This document shows positions 1 through 13,778 of a stretch of DNA of 64,000 bases, in pieces (position 1 is the first letter of the stretch; every line of letters begins with the position of its first letter). Source of the stretch: Atrichornis clamosus (taxonomy: Eukaryota > Chordata > Aves > Passeriformes > Menuridae). Made by a program: the position numbers and the translations under genes. The DNA lies in NCBI GenBank assembly GCA_013400975.1, contig WBMZ01002716.1, positions 1 to 64,000 of the forward strand, in the 5' to 3' direction. The notes under the pieces are model-generated. The model saw nothing but the letters and a program-made list of their open reading frames with translations. It was not told the DNA's origin and made no database searches.

Positions 1-3000
1 CTGTCTTTCAAACTAAGACAGCTCATGTTTGTACAAGTTATCTGCATATTTTCCAAGAGTTTCAGAAGCTGTTCTGCTATTTTTCACATCCAAAACCTTA
101 GCAATTGTACCATGTTTGAGTCCTGTAACTTAAATATTGCCAGAGATACTGTGAATTATTACCTATTTTGCAAGGATTGCAGTTAATTATTTTTTACAGA
201 AAAGTAATATTTAGTTTATATTTGACTGTCAGACTGTCTTTTAGATAGTCTGTTTCATAGGCATTTGGGCATTTTACATGTGGCAGTCACTGTGGGCCAG
301 TTCCTTGAAGTGTCAAGGTATGTAGCATGAGTATAACAGAGTAATCAACTTTCACATCAAACCATGAATTCCCAGTAATTTTTTTTCAGTACTGCCAAGG
401 CTGAGACAAACTTCAGTGATTTACAGTGAATCTGGCATCAATGGTGCTGTTTTTTTCAGAGATGTGCATGTTCCTGTAGCTCTTTTTTGGAGATGAGAGC
501 ATGAAGAAGTTGTGTCCTGCTTGATTTCATCAAAACAGCATTTGATTGAGGACTGTACCACCACTGTTTTGATAGTTGTCACTGCAGCTGAGGGTTGTGG
601 AGTTGTGAAATTAGATTCTACCTATTGATTGAGATTGTTCTGAATGTCACCAACATCATTAAGATAAATGACTTCTCTAACAATCTGAAGAAAGGGGACT
701 AGCATTGCCCTCAAATATTTAATAACCATTGATGTTTCCAATCTTCATATCATTGACTTACAGATGGATTGTCAGGAAGGAAGAAACATCTAAAAAGAGA
801 CTAACCTCAACGTAACGAACAGCAACTGAGAACTGCAGAAGTCTTAGACTATAACTTCCTACCTATTATCTGCTGCAAGAGAGATCTGAAATTATAAAAA
901 GATACAGCAATATTGCAGTACAGTTTGACAGAGACATTGAAGTGTTCCTTTTCATCTAGAAGCTGAATGAAATTATAAGGATTAATATAACTTCAGCTGT
1001 AGCTAACCTGATGCTGTTTTATAAGCATTCTGAGTATACCTTCTCCGGGATTAATCTCTGGACTAAAATTAATGGATGTTTGGGCTTGTAATAAAAAAAA
1101 GAAAATGTTCTATCTCACTTTTATGTCAAAATGCTTTTTAAACAGACAAGGATTGCACTGTGTCCTGGTACATGAGCTGTAAGAGCACAGGTTGGAATGT
1201 TCTAAGAAAGAAGTGGAGTGGTATACTCAACAAAATTGGATAATGGCAATCCAGCGAAATAAAGTCCCTGTAAAATCAGAACTGCTTTCAGTCAGGCAAG
1301 CGATGACATCTCCATACAAAACACTGGTGTCTGGTATGAACTGATAGAAAACTGAGTATCTGTATCCTGTTTCCTGAACCAGAGTGTTGCAGTGGAGCAG
1401 CAATGCAGAAGCAGGTCCTTGGTGCAGCATTCCTGTGCTTACATCTGTCCTTGTGCAAGACAAGTCCCATGACAAATTTTTCCTGACAGGTCATTTCACT
1501 TGAAATATTGGATGAACATCTAGACGTGGAAAGCTAGGAAAAGATGTGCTATTCACACTTGCCTCTCCACAGATCTAGGTTTGCAGTAATCAACAGGAAC
1601 TTTAAAAACATATTTTTTCATGTAGTCTCATAAAAGATAGGCTTGGTTGCTAAGAGGAAAAACAAAGAAGTGTGACGAAACATGTGCATGGAGATCAGTC
1701 AGGCTTACTGTGATGTATGGCTGGTGTGTTGGTATCAGTTCTTCTAGAGAGGAGATCTGGAGGTCTGTAGTGGGAGAGGAAAGAGGCCATCATGAATGGC
1801 CATTTATTGACCCCAAATGTCAGAAGCAGGAGCTATGAAAGTGATGAACTAAGCTGGGGCTTCCCCCACACACATCAAAGCACCCTTGTACCAGCTCTGC
1901 TTGTCATCACAACTGGTAGCAAAGTGATGCCTTTGGTGACACCAAGGATGAGAAAGAGAAAGGTATTGCTGCTCAAGAGCCTTATCTGAGGACTCACAAA
2001 ACAGATGTGTTTTTCACAACACTAGAAAAGAAAAACTTTTGTGCTAAAATTAGCTAAGCAGAAAGGAAAGATCTGTAGTAGTTTGCATGTGTAGTATGCA
2101 ATCCTATATGTCAGTCTGATATCACTGTGCCAATGCCTGGTAGAACAAATTTATTACAGTCAGGGATTTAGGGCTTCTTTGTCTGCTTCTCTGCTCCCTG
2201 CTTCAAAGCACCCCCACACTATGATAAGTCATACTGCTCACCTGGTCAGCAGGCCCTGAGTGAGTGAAGTGATGCTTGGTGCATCAACACAGTGATATTT
2301 CCCTCAAAAATTTCCAAAATTTAGTCATGCTGCAATTTTTTAGCACAGTACCATCTGAAATCTGGAAGAAAAGAGCAGGTTTTTCCTCCAAGCTGCTCAC
2401 TGCCTGTGGGGCTCTTTTGGGAAACTGCCTTGGTGCTTTTGATGAAGGGTGTGAAAATCTGGCTCTGCCCCCTCTGTCATTGGTGCAAAAAGAGAATTTC
2501 TTTCATGTGCCTGGTTGTTACAGAGACCAATGACAAATGTTGTGCTGATTCAGATGTTCTGGGTTAGATCTTCTCAACTGCATGCAGCTCTCTTCTGTCT
2601 CCTTTGAACGTGAAGAACTGCAGTGATAACACACCTCATTTCTTCCTGGCTGCTCCAAGGCTGAAAGGCTAAACAGGTCTAAATACATATCCAGCCCCAT
2701 GACCTCATGGCAGCTTCACACATTTAGGGTGAATGTGTATGGATGCAAGTTGTTTGCTCAGGGAAAGCGCTCACAGGTTTCAGCCTATGGACTCTCCTTC
2801 AGATAGACTGGAATGGGAATTTCCATGAGTAGAAACAGCTGGATCAAACTCTCTGTAAGTAATTAACACACAGGAGAGACAGTTGTGCTTGCACTTTATC
2901 AAGCCTCTTGGTAAGATTATGTACTCCAGATAATTAATCATTACATTTCCCTATACACATAATTACCTCCACTTTCTTGCTCTCCCACCTCCAGACATAT

Positions 3001-3729
3001 AAACAATTCATATGCATGTATTTACAGAGTAATTACAGAGTGCATATGCTGTGATTAAAGGCAATATAAACTGTGTTACACTAATTGCAAGAAAAAAACA
3101 AAAAAAATACTCCAAACAAATGAAAGCACAATCAGGAGACCTCACCACTTCTTTAACTGGATCCAACCCCTCACTCTTCAGACTAGTAAAAAGAAGATGA
3201 GAAATTCAAATATTCTATGCTATGAGCCTTGCAGAAAAACTGAGAGCGTCAACCAGTGCAGCAGGTTCCTTGGTTGTAAATTATTTAATATATGGGACAT
3301 AAATCAGAAAGTAATACTATTTGAGACAAGATGTAAGAAATGCTGCATGTCAAAGTTAGAGCAGCATTTGGGTTCAGTTCCCTTTCACCAGATAAGAGAA
3401 CCTCCTGTAGATATAGCTTCAGTGGAAAACACCTGCATCCCATATGAAGAGAATGCAGGCCTGTTTGCCTTTTGAAAACCCTCGCTGGCTTTATCTACAT
3501 GAGGTGATCTGATGTAGCTCTTACACAAGCAGCAGCACTGTTCTCTCCTCCTGAAGTCTCACATCCCCCCATGATATTTTGACATATGACCTGTGCATTT
3601 ACTATCACAGACAGCTCTGATATTTTCCTTCAGGGATTTTGGGCTCAAGACTGCTGGCAAATGAAGTAATCCTGTGACACAAGTAGAGCAGAATCAAACG
3701 GGGTAATTCTTTGTTTTCTTGGACAATAC
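1..3729. other. Unique AT-rich noncoding stretch
   Basis: No coding gene, RNA gene or recognisable transposon is visible. Open frames are all under about 95 codons and none has a recognisable domain or family resemblance. The only notable part is about 2850-3075, where TAATTA-like homeodomain core motifs are dense. This is treated as a finding rather than a called element. Confidence 0.6.
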
Positions 3730-3840
3730 CCTTGGGCACATGGTGTGACTCTTGGTGATGATGCTGGGCAGGGCTGAGAGTTGGACTTGATGATCCTTGT
3801 GGGTCCCTTCCAACTCAGCTTATTCTGTGATTCTGTGATC
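3730..3840 (+). mobile_element. CR1 LINE, 3'-terminal fragment
   Basis: This is the 3' untranslated end of a chicken-repeat-1 (CR1) non-LTR retrotransposon in sense orientation. The visible signature is the stretch around 3781-3840: a 'ttggacttgatgatccttgt' block, then 'gggtcccttccaactcagct', then two tandem ATTCTGTG-type octamers at the very end. CR1 elements end in such short repeats instead of a poly(A) tail, and most copies are 5'-truncated, as here. About 110 bp remain and no reverse-transcriptase sequence is present. It is a dead copy, and it supports an avian or other sauropsid origin for the window. Confidence 0.8.
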
Positions 3841-6800
3841 CTTTTGTCTGGGCTTCATGGGGCAGTACAGTAGGAATAGTCAACAATAAAGAAGGAAGGT
3901 GATATTGAAAGGACATTTTGCTTCAATTTATTTCATCTGGCACCTTCAGTTTTGCCACTAAAAGTCAGTGGTGAGACCACACCTGCAGGTTTTGGCTAAA
4001 AAACACTGCTGAGAATGATACTCATCTTTAGATCTAAGAACAGGCATAGACTGATGGGTGGTTGTAGTTTTTATGCATTACTGGGGCAACTGAGAGGGCC
4101 TATATGTATCCTATGTAACCAATGTTGGACACAAAGTACAACACAAAGAGCTGTTATTTCCATATCTGCAATACCAGACAAGGTCTGCCAGAAAAGGTCC
4201 TGGACACCAGCTTCAGCATCAGGTCAACCTGCTTTTTGCCACCAGAGGATGTCTAGGGTCCCTTATCTCTGTGGATATCAATGCCATTGTTCTCTGTTAT
4301 TCATACTGGGACACCATGCTTATTGTTCTGTGCGTTCTCTGGATCTGTCTTTGTAGAAGTGGATGTATTGTCTTGTGTTTTGAAGTACTTCCTATGCTAA
4401 CATCTAGGAAAAATTTAGAGTGTTTAGTGGAAATCTTAATGTTGAGAAAAGAATTGAGTAGGTGTGGGAGATGGCAGAGGAGGAACAGAAACACAAAATC
4501 CTAGGGCCATTGAAGAAAAAGTATGTCATATCAGAGGATTGACAGGGAAGACAGGGAGGATACCAGACAAAGAAAGGACAGGAATTAAGATGAACAGAGA
4601 TGGTCTGGTGGCACCGTAAGGGTAGCTTTGTGCTATTGTAATGTACTTATGGCAAGACACTATAAAGAAACTCAGAGTCCCAGCATTCCTGTCGTGCCAA
4701 ACAATAGAGAGCTAAATAGCCTGGTGTCTTTTAGCAGATGACTGATGTTGATGGCTCTGCTACAGATACTATCTTGTGTTCTGCCAAAGTGAGTATGGGA
4801 AATAGCTCTCCAGACCTTCACACTGCTTGTGACATTGCTGGGGTCCTCTGCTGCAGCACAATGTATGACCATAAGATTAAATCATACAATTCCTTCTTCC
4901 CAGAATAGTTTGCAGCTAGTGGCAGTAAGTTAGGGCTGATCACCTGACTGTATTCTGGCATGTACTTTGTCTCTGCAGCCTTCAAAATTGGTCTAATGTA
5001 GGCATTACAGCACAATTTCCTGTCTGTTTAAGAAGGAAAAAAATTATCTTCTCCCTTGTCACCTGAAATTCAGAGCCTGACATGACTATCCTGCAGACTA
5101 TGCAGCTTTGGATCACCACAGTGCCAACCCTAACCCTTCAGTGTTTGGCCTGAGTAAAAGTGTCTCATTAATTAATACACAAGCTGTGAAATGGGATTGG
5201 AGCCAGGTGACTTGAAATTCTGCAGCCTGTGAGGTGAAATGCTGCGTTGTGTAAGGCTGAATATGTTGATGCTGTTTGGCTCAGCAGAAGAGAAAGTGAA
5301 CGTGTCTGTCTCCAATTGAAACTATGCCTGGGATGAAACTGCTCTGTTTGAGCCAGAGAGGTGATTTAAGCTGGTATCCAGTGCCATTACCTGAAGTGCA
5401 ATTTAGCCAGGAAACAAACCTCCGCTTACAAAAAGCACTTGAGGACCTTTAATTATCACAGCAGGTCTGGGCCTCAGCTTTCAATCTCGTCAGGTAAGTG
5501 TTTGCCCTCTGATATCAGGCTGAGTCACTGGCTGAATAAAGAGGTCAAAGGAAGGAGAAAGTGTGTGCTATGTCAAATGACAGAACCTCTTATTACAGAC
5601 ATCCTTGGTCTGGAGAGAGATCGGGATTATTCATGATTAGTAGACAGCAACACTTGAAAGAAAACTTGCTGATCAGCTGGGGTCACTTGTAGCATTTGTA
5701 ATGCTTTCACAGTGTTCGATAATTGCATATTTGTTAGCCAAGATAATACATATTCGACACTGTACATGCTCTTCTGCATTTTTCTTTGCCAATCCTGGGT
5801 TTACTTACAACACAGATTTTTATTTGAAAAATGTTATAAAGTCCTTTGCGTTCCTCAGTGCATAGGAACAATTGCCTGTTCTTGCATACCAATACCTTGT
5901 GTAACAAGTTTGTAGTGGGTAAACTAAAAAGGAAGCAAAATCACCTTGAGGCTTGCCACAGTATCAGGAGTGAGCACCGTACAGAATTTGTGTTGCAGGG
6001 TCTTTGCTGAGGCAGTGTGATGTTTTGCCAAATGGGTCATAGTGTGACAAAGGCCTGGGCTTTTTAGGTCAAATGCAGCCTGAGTCTTGCTGGGGCAGTA
6101 GAGCAGGCTCAAGGTTAACAGACTTGCTATGCAGAGGGAGAAAGAGCCTCATGTGTCAGCATAGCCAAATAGATAACTTGTGCTCACAGCTATCCTCATA
6201 GTCTAAATTACACATGCACTCCACAAAACCACATATACTAACCGGGAATTATGTCAGCTACAGACAAAGCAATTAGGCTAATTTTCTCAGTGCATATGGC
6301 ATGTCAGCAGCTGGCAAACTGTTTGCAGGAGGGCTCCTAAAAGTGCTACCATTAGCCAAATTATTGTCATGGATAATCAGAGATCAGTTTCCTCACATTG
6401 CCAGTGTAATGCAGTTTGGTTAAGCTTTGAGATGGGGAATTTAATTGCAGCAAGAAACCTTTTTCTTTTTACACGGATACAGCAATAATATAATTTACCA
6501 ATAACTGGTCAAGGACTTCCTTACCAGTATTAAATCTGGTATCTGGAAATAATAGCTAGAATTTATTTTGCTGGTAGCAGTTGTCTAATCCCCTCCTTTT
6601 TTCTTCAAAATACATTTTACTTACTGTTTTGTCACCTAAACTGACTAATATATGACTAATGTTCTAAATTAAAACATTGCCCTGTAATTCTATCAGCCAA
6701 AATTTCATGGCAGTTATGTCAGATGCCAGAAGACTAAAGCAAAAAATATCCCTTTCTCTTTCCTCTGAGATCTTTAGTCCACAGGGATCAGATCCCAGAT

Positions 6801-9800
6801 GACAAAAGGCTCTGGTTAAATCAAAACAGAGAAAGGGAACAGATCACAGTGAGAAACGTGGGTGGAAGGCATGGCTGCATGTGTTTTGTGTGTCGTGCTA
6901 CTATGTTTGAAAGACATTGCTGGGAAAGAGTGAAAGTTTGTGGGTTATTAAATGCACAAGTTTTGGCCAGTTAATGAATGTTATTTGGGTCGGGGAGCAG
7001 TGCGGAACATGCCTGCGACGGTGCTGAGCTACACTGAGTCACAGAAGAAAGGAGCAGGGAGAGGGTTCCATCTTGCTTCAAGGATCCATCCAGAAATGCT
7101 TTTTCAGGGCTGTCTTCACTTTAGGCCTTCCTCATTTGGCTTTCAAATGTAAAATCCAGTGCTGCAGCTGTGACTCAGACCAAGCAGCCAACAGTCCTCA
7201 CCTGGTGCTGTGCCTTTACAGGTATTGAAAATTGCAGACCTGTGCACTCAAAATGCAAAATAGGCAGGCTGAGCTCCTTGGTGTCTGTTTGATGGCACAA
7301 CACTCCAAACATTTTGGGTGATGACTTGCTAGTCAGCTTGCCACCTCCTGTGCAGTGTTGTGTGACATTCTCACATGTGGGCTCTTGTTAGATGATGGGA
7401 AGATATAAATGAGGCATCCTGCAAGCCCCAGCCAAGGAAAGCTGAATAAATTACTGCTTCAAAAGCCAGGCAGGAAGAGATCATAAAACACAAGCTCAGA
7501 AAACTTACGGCTTAAGGTTGTACCTGCAAGGGCAAGATAACATTGATAGAATAGGATTTGCACATTGTTTTAAAGGACTTGTCCAGGATTTTACACACTG
7601 GGTCAAACTCAGCTCTTGTGTCATTGATCTCAGTGCTGCTGTTATATGATAATGGTTGCTTGGGCTCCTTGACGTGGATTTGGGGAGGAAAATAAAAATA
7701 CCACCAGGTTCAGCTCATATACCTTTAGCTGCAACACCGTATTTGAAAAGGTCTGTTTGTCATCCTGGCTGCTCGTTTCCTCATGGCTCTTTTGATCTTC
7801 AAAGGACTTTACGGGTTTTGATTAATATCAGACTGGACCTATAAAGTGGATTCAATCAGTAAGTATCACCTCTGTTACAGAGGCTGGGAAATTGAAACAA
7901 AGGAGTTTTGACTGCACAACAAGCTGAATTGGTCACTGTGAGTTCCTGGCTATCCACCCTGGCCTCAGACTTCTCGATCATACCTCTGTCAAATAAAGTG
8001 TTGTCTTATATTCTGCTCCTTGCTCCCCTAGCAAGTATTTCTCTTCAATTAATTGATTGATCAATTAGTTGATCCTGTGGTACACTGAATTCATTATCAA
8101 TCTATTTTTAATAGAAGAAAACCCATCTGGAGTTAGTTCAGAGTAACTAAAGTTATCTGAACCAGATTGCACCATTCCTTCTCTATTTGCAAGGAGAAGG
8201 GGTTTTGCAGAGCACATACACAATCAAACAGAAACTGATGGGGTTTTTTTGGATTGTCATGTAAAATCATCTGCCAGCTCTTTCTTTACTGGATATAAAA
8301 TAAAACTGTGTTCAAAGGTGTGAAATATGCACGGAATGATCTCTACTGAACTGTGCAAGCAGTTATGTTGTGATAGGTAATGAGAAACACTATGAAGCTC
8401 ATGTGTGATCTGGTAAAGAACCACAGAAAAATTTGCAGGCAGCTGTCTTTTGTTGAGAAGCAGTTTTGCAGTGACCTAAACTGAGTAAAATTCTTTTATG
8501 TGGGTGAAGTTAGGGGGACGTAAAAAAACCTAGGCAATGGAGAAGAAAAATCAGTGTTTGGACTTGACATTTCTAAAGAGTTTCTGGCTTCAAAACACAG
8601 CTGGATTTTATTTAAAACAGGAAAACCCAGTCAAAATGAATAATCTATGTCATTTTTTATTGTTTGCTGGAGGGTTCTGCTACCTTTGTGTTAGCCTTTC
8701 TGTAGTGGGGCAGACATGAGGACATCTCATTTTGGAAGTTTTGATGTTACAGAGTGAATAACTTGGAGATGCCAAGGGGTATTTTTCAAGAAGGACTTTT
8801 AGCTGGTAACTCATCTGTAAGTTTTGCTAAATAAAGAAAGTTACTACTCCTGCTCCAGAGAATGGCTGTTCTAGTGTAGGTGGTGTTTAAAAGTGATGTT
8901 TCTTTAACTGATGTACCCTACAGATATTTATAATTTCATTCTGCACCTAAACTAATGTCCAGAGAAAGCTAGTGCAAACCTTTCCTTTGACTTCCCGTTT
9001 CAAGGCTCAGAGGAGTAGTTTGCATTTGGTGCAACTGAGTGAACTTCTGCAGCCAGCATACTACATGGAGTATTTCATGTGCCTTTTGAGGATCCATGCT
9101 AATTATGGCACTGTGGAATTACTTGAAACTAATTTTAAGAAAACACATTTTAAAATAATTGGGGTAAATTCTGAGTGGTGTGATAATTGTGGAGAGATCT
9201 CTCAAAAAGAGTGATTTAAACCAACACTTTTCTATAATACATGAAAAGCTTTGAAGTCAGAATTAGTGAAAAGCTAGATATAAGCTACTAGTAATCATAT
9301 AAGTCTTTTCAGGTTTTATAACTCACAGTAGTCTGTGAGGTTTTGACCATGTTTACAGAAACTGAATTTGTTGGCAGGATATTATGCAACTAAAAAATTT
9401 TAAAGTTGGCAGTCTAATACATTCATTCAGATATGGTGATGAGATCCGTGGATTTAATAATTACATTCCCAGCAATCACAATTATGCACGATCAAGAGTT
9501 ATGCTTGGAGATAATCATGTGAGGCAGATATAATTCCCTGTTGCTAACTGAATTTCAAGTGGCTCTGTAACATTAAAGTTGAAAAATATTAATTAAATGC
9601 CTTTCCCTAACATTAATTTCTCCGAATGCATTTTTTCCTCCCCATTTTTCTTCTCTTTTTAGAAAGCATCAAATGAAATGTATTAATAAATGCAGAAATA
9701 AGAGTTTTATTAAGTGTATTAGGGATGGAGAGTATAGCTGAATGTAGTACCAGAAAAAGGTACCAGGAAAAAAAAAGAAAAGACAAGTTTTTCCTTTAGG

Positions 9801-12800
9801 TAAAAAGAACTTTTTTCATTTATTTTTTTCCTAGAAAAAGAAAGGTTTTTCCCTAAAGGGAAATAAATGTCAAAAGTCCATGCATTAAACTGGCCTTTTA
9901 GATTATGAAAGGGAAGAAATTACTCAGAGAGCTGCTTAAAAAAAATGATGGAGATATATTGGTAAAACTGAATTAAAGGTAGCTTTTCTTTTAGTGCCTA
10001 TTCTCTTGTTTCTCAACAGAGTAAGAGATATGTGGATCTTGAAAATGGTGACATGCATTTGAATCAGAGCACATGCATCAGCTTTCTTCAAAGGTCTAGT
10101 GAGTTAAAGGGTCAGCATGCAGCAAATAGAATCTCATTTTTTTTGCAGAGCTGATGGATGTTTGATTCGTCCGGGCTCTCACAAAAAGCCAGTGCCAGTC
10201 AACTTACTGTAACCATTTGTAGGCAATTAAGGAAGTGTAAACGAGCAGCATATTAAAATAACCCTTCAGTGTGATTGAGCAACCTCTGGTATTTCACCCC
10301 TCTCAGCAGTGCCACTCACATACTTCACTTGATATTGAGTGAATTGCTAATGCAGAAAATTCAGTGGGTAGAGATGTTAATGAACTACAAAAAACAGGAG
10401 TATAGTGAGGCAGGGATGGATAAAAAAACCCCGTATCTCTTGGAGCTCACAGGAGCTCCTTTCAGCTACCTCTTTCTTGCACAATGTTTCTCATGTCTTA
10501 TTCTCTACCATCCATCTTACTAACCATATTTGTTTTCACTTTTAAATTTTTTTTATTTTCTCCAAGCAGAGGCTGCACTTGTGAGCCTAAAATGACAAGA
10601 TTAAGAAAAAAATGCTGTGACTCTCAGAAAAAAACCCGCTAATCCAAAGTCCCTAGCCATCACAAACAACAGAAATCTCCTGTTAGTATAGAAACCTCTT
10701 TCTCTGATAGCATTTTGTTCTTCCTGCTGGGACTCATTTCAGAATCTAACTCAAGTTTAAAGAAAAGAAGAAGATTTTCTCATTCATCTCAGGAAAACAC
10801 TGCAACAATTTTAAACCCAAACTGCCCCAAATTTGAAAGGATCTTTCTCTCCATTCTTCAACACCTGGTATTTGGTCCCAGATGGTAACTGATTCCAGGC
10901 TCAGTTCTTGGTTGCTAAGTGACCCATGCAAAACATCTGAGCTGATTTTCCTTCTCTTGTTCTTTTGACCATGAATGAGAGAACCAGATAGCCAGAAGAT
11001 GGATTTGATTCATATGCAAGACTTTTCAAAAAGCATCAGACTCTTTTTCTACACTTCTTTCAGGACTGGGAAGGAGTGTAGAGGCCTAGCTGCAAAATAG
11101 GGCTAATATGTGACAAAGGTAAGTAGTCCTCACCTCCAGTGGTTTAACTCAATTTCGGAGGAAAAACAAGATCATAAACCTTGGAGGACAGTCAAAGCCC
11201 TACATTCTCTTTCTGGAGGGACAGCTGATTGATAAATGACTGCTGATTTTGCCCATGTGTGCCTGATTTTTAAATAAAGCCTTGCACCAGGGATAGCTAT
11301 TGAGGCAGGGGAACTAATTAGGTTTAGCTAATGACTTTATGAATTGGTTTGAGGCAGAAAGAGTGGGTAATGAAATCAACTGCTAGTATACAATCTGGTA
11401 TTTTTCTTCAGAATGGCTTTGACCTGTCTCTTTCCTGTTTAAGAGTTTCACCTGAGTGGGAAGGCAGTGACACAGAGGAGGGGTAGCAGAGGGGCAGCAA
11501 CCTGTAGACAGACTTGTAACCAGGAGATGATGTGTGTTCACAGCCTCAAATCATGCACAACGGCCTGCAGCTCTCAAGCCAGCTGTTAGCAATGTTTTTC
11601 TGTAGGAGGACCTGAGGATTAAAGGGTCATCTGCAATGCAAATGAGATAGTCTTTCTGGGAACAGAAGCAGCCCCAAAGTACAAGCAGATGCAGGGTCCA
11701 GTCAAGAGGGCTCTTCTGTGGTCCGGATATGAGAAACAAGGCTGCTACCTGAGTTAATTCACTAAGCAGATTTATCATTACTATTTTGCCCCCTTTTTTA
11801 TTAAAAAGGGCAATGAAGCAAAACACTGCCAAAATGCATTGTATTAACAGAACATTGTCACAGCATTACCTTATAATGGGAATCGAAATCTGAGCCAAAG
11901 CATTATGCTTTTCTTCAATAATACATTGCCATCAGTACTTTTCCCTGCAGAGAGGCTGCATTTTCATGCATCCCATGACAAAGAAGATAGTCTGGCACAG
12001 AGACAGTGCCATCCTTTCTCTGAATCACACAGACTCTTTTAAGCGACAGGAAAAAAAAGCTGGATTACTTTGTGTTTGTTCTTTTTAGATGTGGGGCACA
12101 GCTGTGTAGATTGTAGGCAACAACTGCCTGCTCTGATGCACCATCCTGCACAGCAAGAAAACTAAACACTGTCGCTTCTCTCCTTCATTTTGAGCATTGG
12201 CTTGTGCATTGGGAGCATCAATGTACATCTGCCTGGTTGCAAAACACTCACTGGATCACGATGCAGGTCTGGCACTAGCCCTGCAAAAGGGTTTGGAATA
12301 GTGATTTGTGATTGATATCTTTCTCTACTGAATCCCTGGGCTCTGAATATCTTTAAATTAAGATACATGCATCAAGGTCTCCCAAAAATAACCACTAGGT
12401 CTGGAGGCTAGGTAACTTTCCAGTTCCAAAGTTTTATTGTCATGATGGCTTTGATGCTGCCGTCTGGCAGAGCCTGAATGACTACAGATTATGATGAGCC
12501 CGTTACCGTCTAACAGCCTTCATTGAGCAGGTGTCTTGGTGTAGATGTCTGTCTGAAGGTGGCAGAATGTGGTGGTGCTGTGGGATGATACATCCAGAGC
12601 TCATTCAGGTCCCAGACGAATTGCTACAGGTGAATTTGGCAGTCAACAGTATACTAAAAAAAAATGCTTCCATGTCAAAGAACTGGCCAAGGAAACAAAG
12701 AAAATTTTGTGGGTTTTTTCCCCAGATGCTTCACATCTGCAAATTCTCCAGATGTCTTTCTGATTTTACAAGATCCAGTGAAAGCAGAGCTTTGATCTTT

Positions 12801-13666
12801 ACCAGAAAAAAAAAGGGCCACACTGTGACAAAGGGTTTGACAAAACTTCTAGACATATATGAAGATAGAATTTCTAATATCAGCTTAGTTGTGTTTTCTT
12901 GCATATAGATTCTCATTTTCCTTTCAATTGACATGGCATTTTTTTATTTGGACACCTGACACTTCATAAGCGTCAACAAATCTTATTTATAATTTGCATA
13001 TTATTTATTTTTAAATAGACTCTTGTCTGACTGGCTGTTTAGCATTACTCTGTTTTACTAGCTAGGTTCGATGAAGAGCATGATAACAGCACAGAAACAT
13101 TGTGAGGTGAATGTAGATGTTCTTATGTTAACTTAGACCTGTGTGGAAAGCTGACAGGACGTCGCACACAAATTACATTTCTAAATTCACTTTGGCCCAT
13201 TTGAGAAATCTGAACAAGATTTGTAATTCTCTTGCATTCATTCAAACTTTACCTAGCTGTATCTTATAGTCTAAAAAAAAAAAACCAAAAAGGAAAAAAA
13301 AGAGGAATGATCTGAACCACTTGAAAATGTCTGGATTCAAATCAGTACTGTAAGAACTAATCCCTCCAAGTGTGAATGAACAATTTTCAAAGAAATCAAT
13401 GGAAGTGAAGTACCTGTGTATAACTAAGGTTCTAGGTAATAGATTTTGCCTTGCAGTGTCTTGTTGTGGTGTTTATACAGGTGTGGAACTTCAGAGAAAT
13501 AGGCGGATGGTGTACTAATTTTCAAGCAGCATGAACAACAACAAAAGAAAAATTTATTGTTGAACCATCTATTTACAGGCCTCTGAAGTCAAGGGTTGGA
13601 ATCCAATTGTAAAAGTATGTTTATAAAATACAAACAGGTTCAGCTCATGGCAAAGTGCATGTTTAT
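3841..13666. other. Unique noncoding stretch
   Basis: No gene is supported; all open frames are short and unrecognisable. Visible items are homeodomain-motif-rich stretches near 6225-6445, 8045-8075 and 9425-9615, a consensus splice-donor match at 5491-5499, and long pyrimidine runs near 9622-9661. None is accompanied by a convincing exon. The rest shows nothing I can name. Confidence 0.55.
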
Positions 13667-13686
13667 TCAGATAAATAAATAAATAT
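13667..13686. repeat. Short AAAT microsatellite
   Basis: About four tandem AAAT/ATAA units follow a short AT-rich lead. It is too short to have a function of its own, and may be the remnant of a retroposon tail or a de novo microsatellite. Confidence 0.6.
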
Positions 13687-13778
13687 GATAAAAATTCAAC
13701 AACATTTGGGAATTCCTTCCTCTCTCCCTGCTTTTGCATCGAGGCTGCTTAACAAAGTGCTTGTTGTAATTAAATGAA

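Noticed and set aside
5125..5137. Telomere-like CCCTAACCCT
   Set aside because: Fewer than two full repeats; expected by chance.
9622..9664. Long pyrimidine tract ending TTTTTAG that looks like a splice acceptor
   Set aside because: No open, recognisable exon follows; low-complexity pyrimidine runs are frequent here.
11113..11123. Strong donor-like AAAG|GTAAGTA, and similar sites such as 54854 (ACAG|GTAAGTC)
   Set aside because: Consensus donors occur by chance at about this rate; no paired acceptor with a sensible exon was found.
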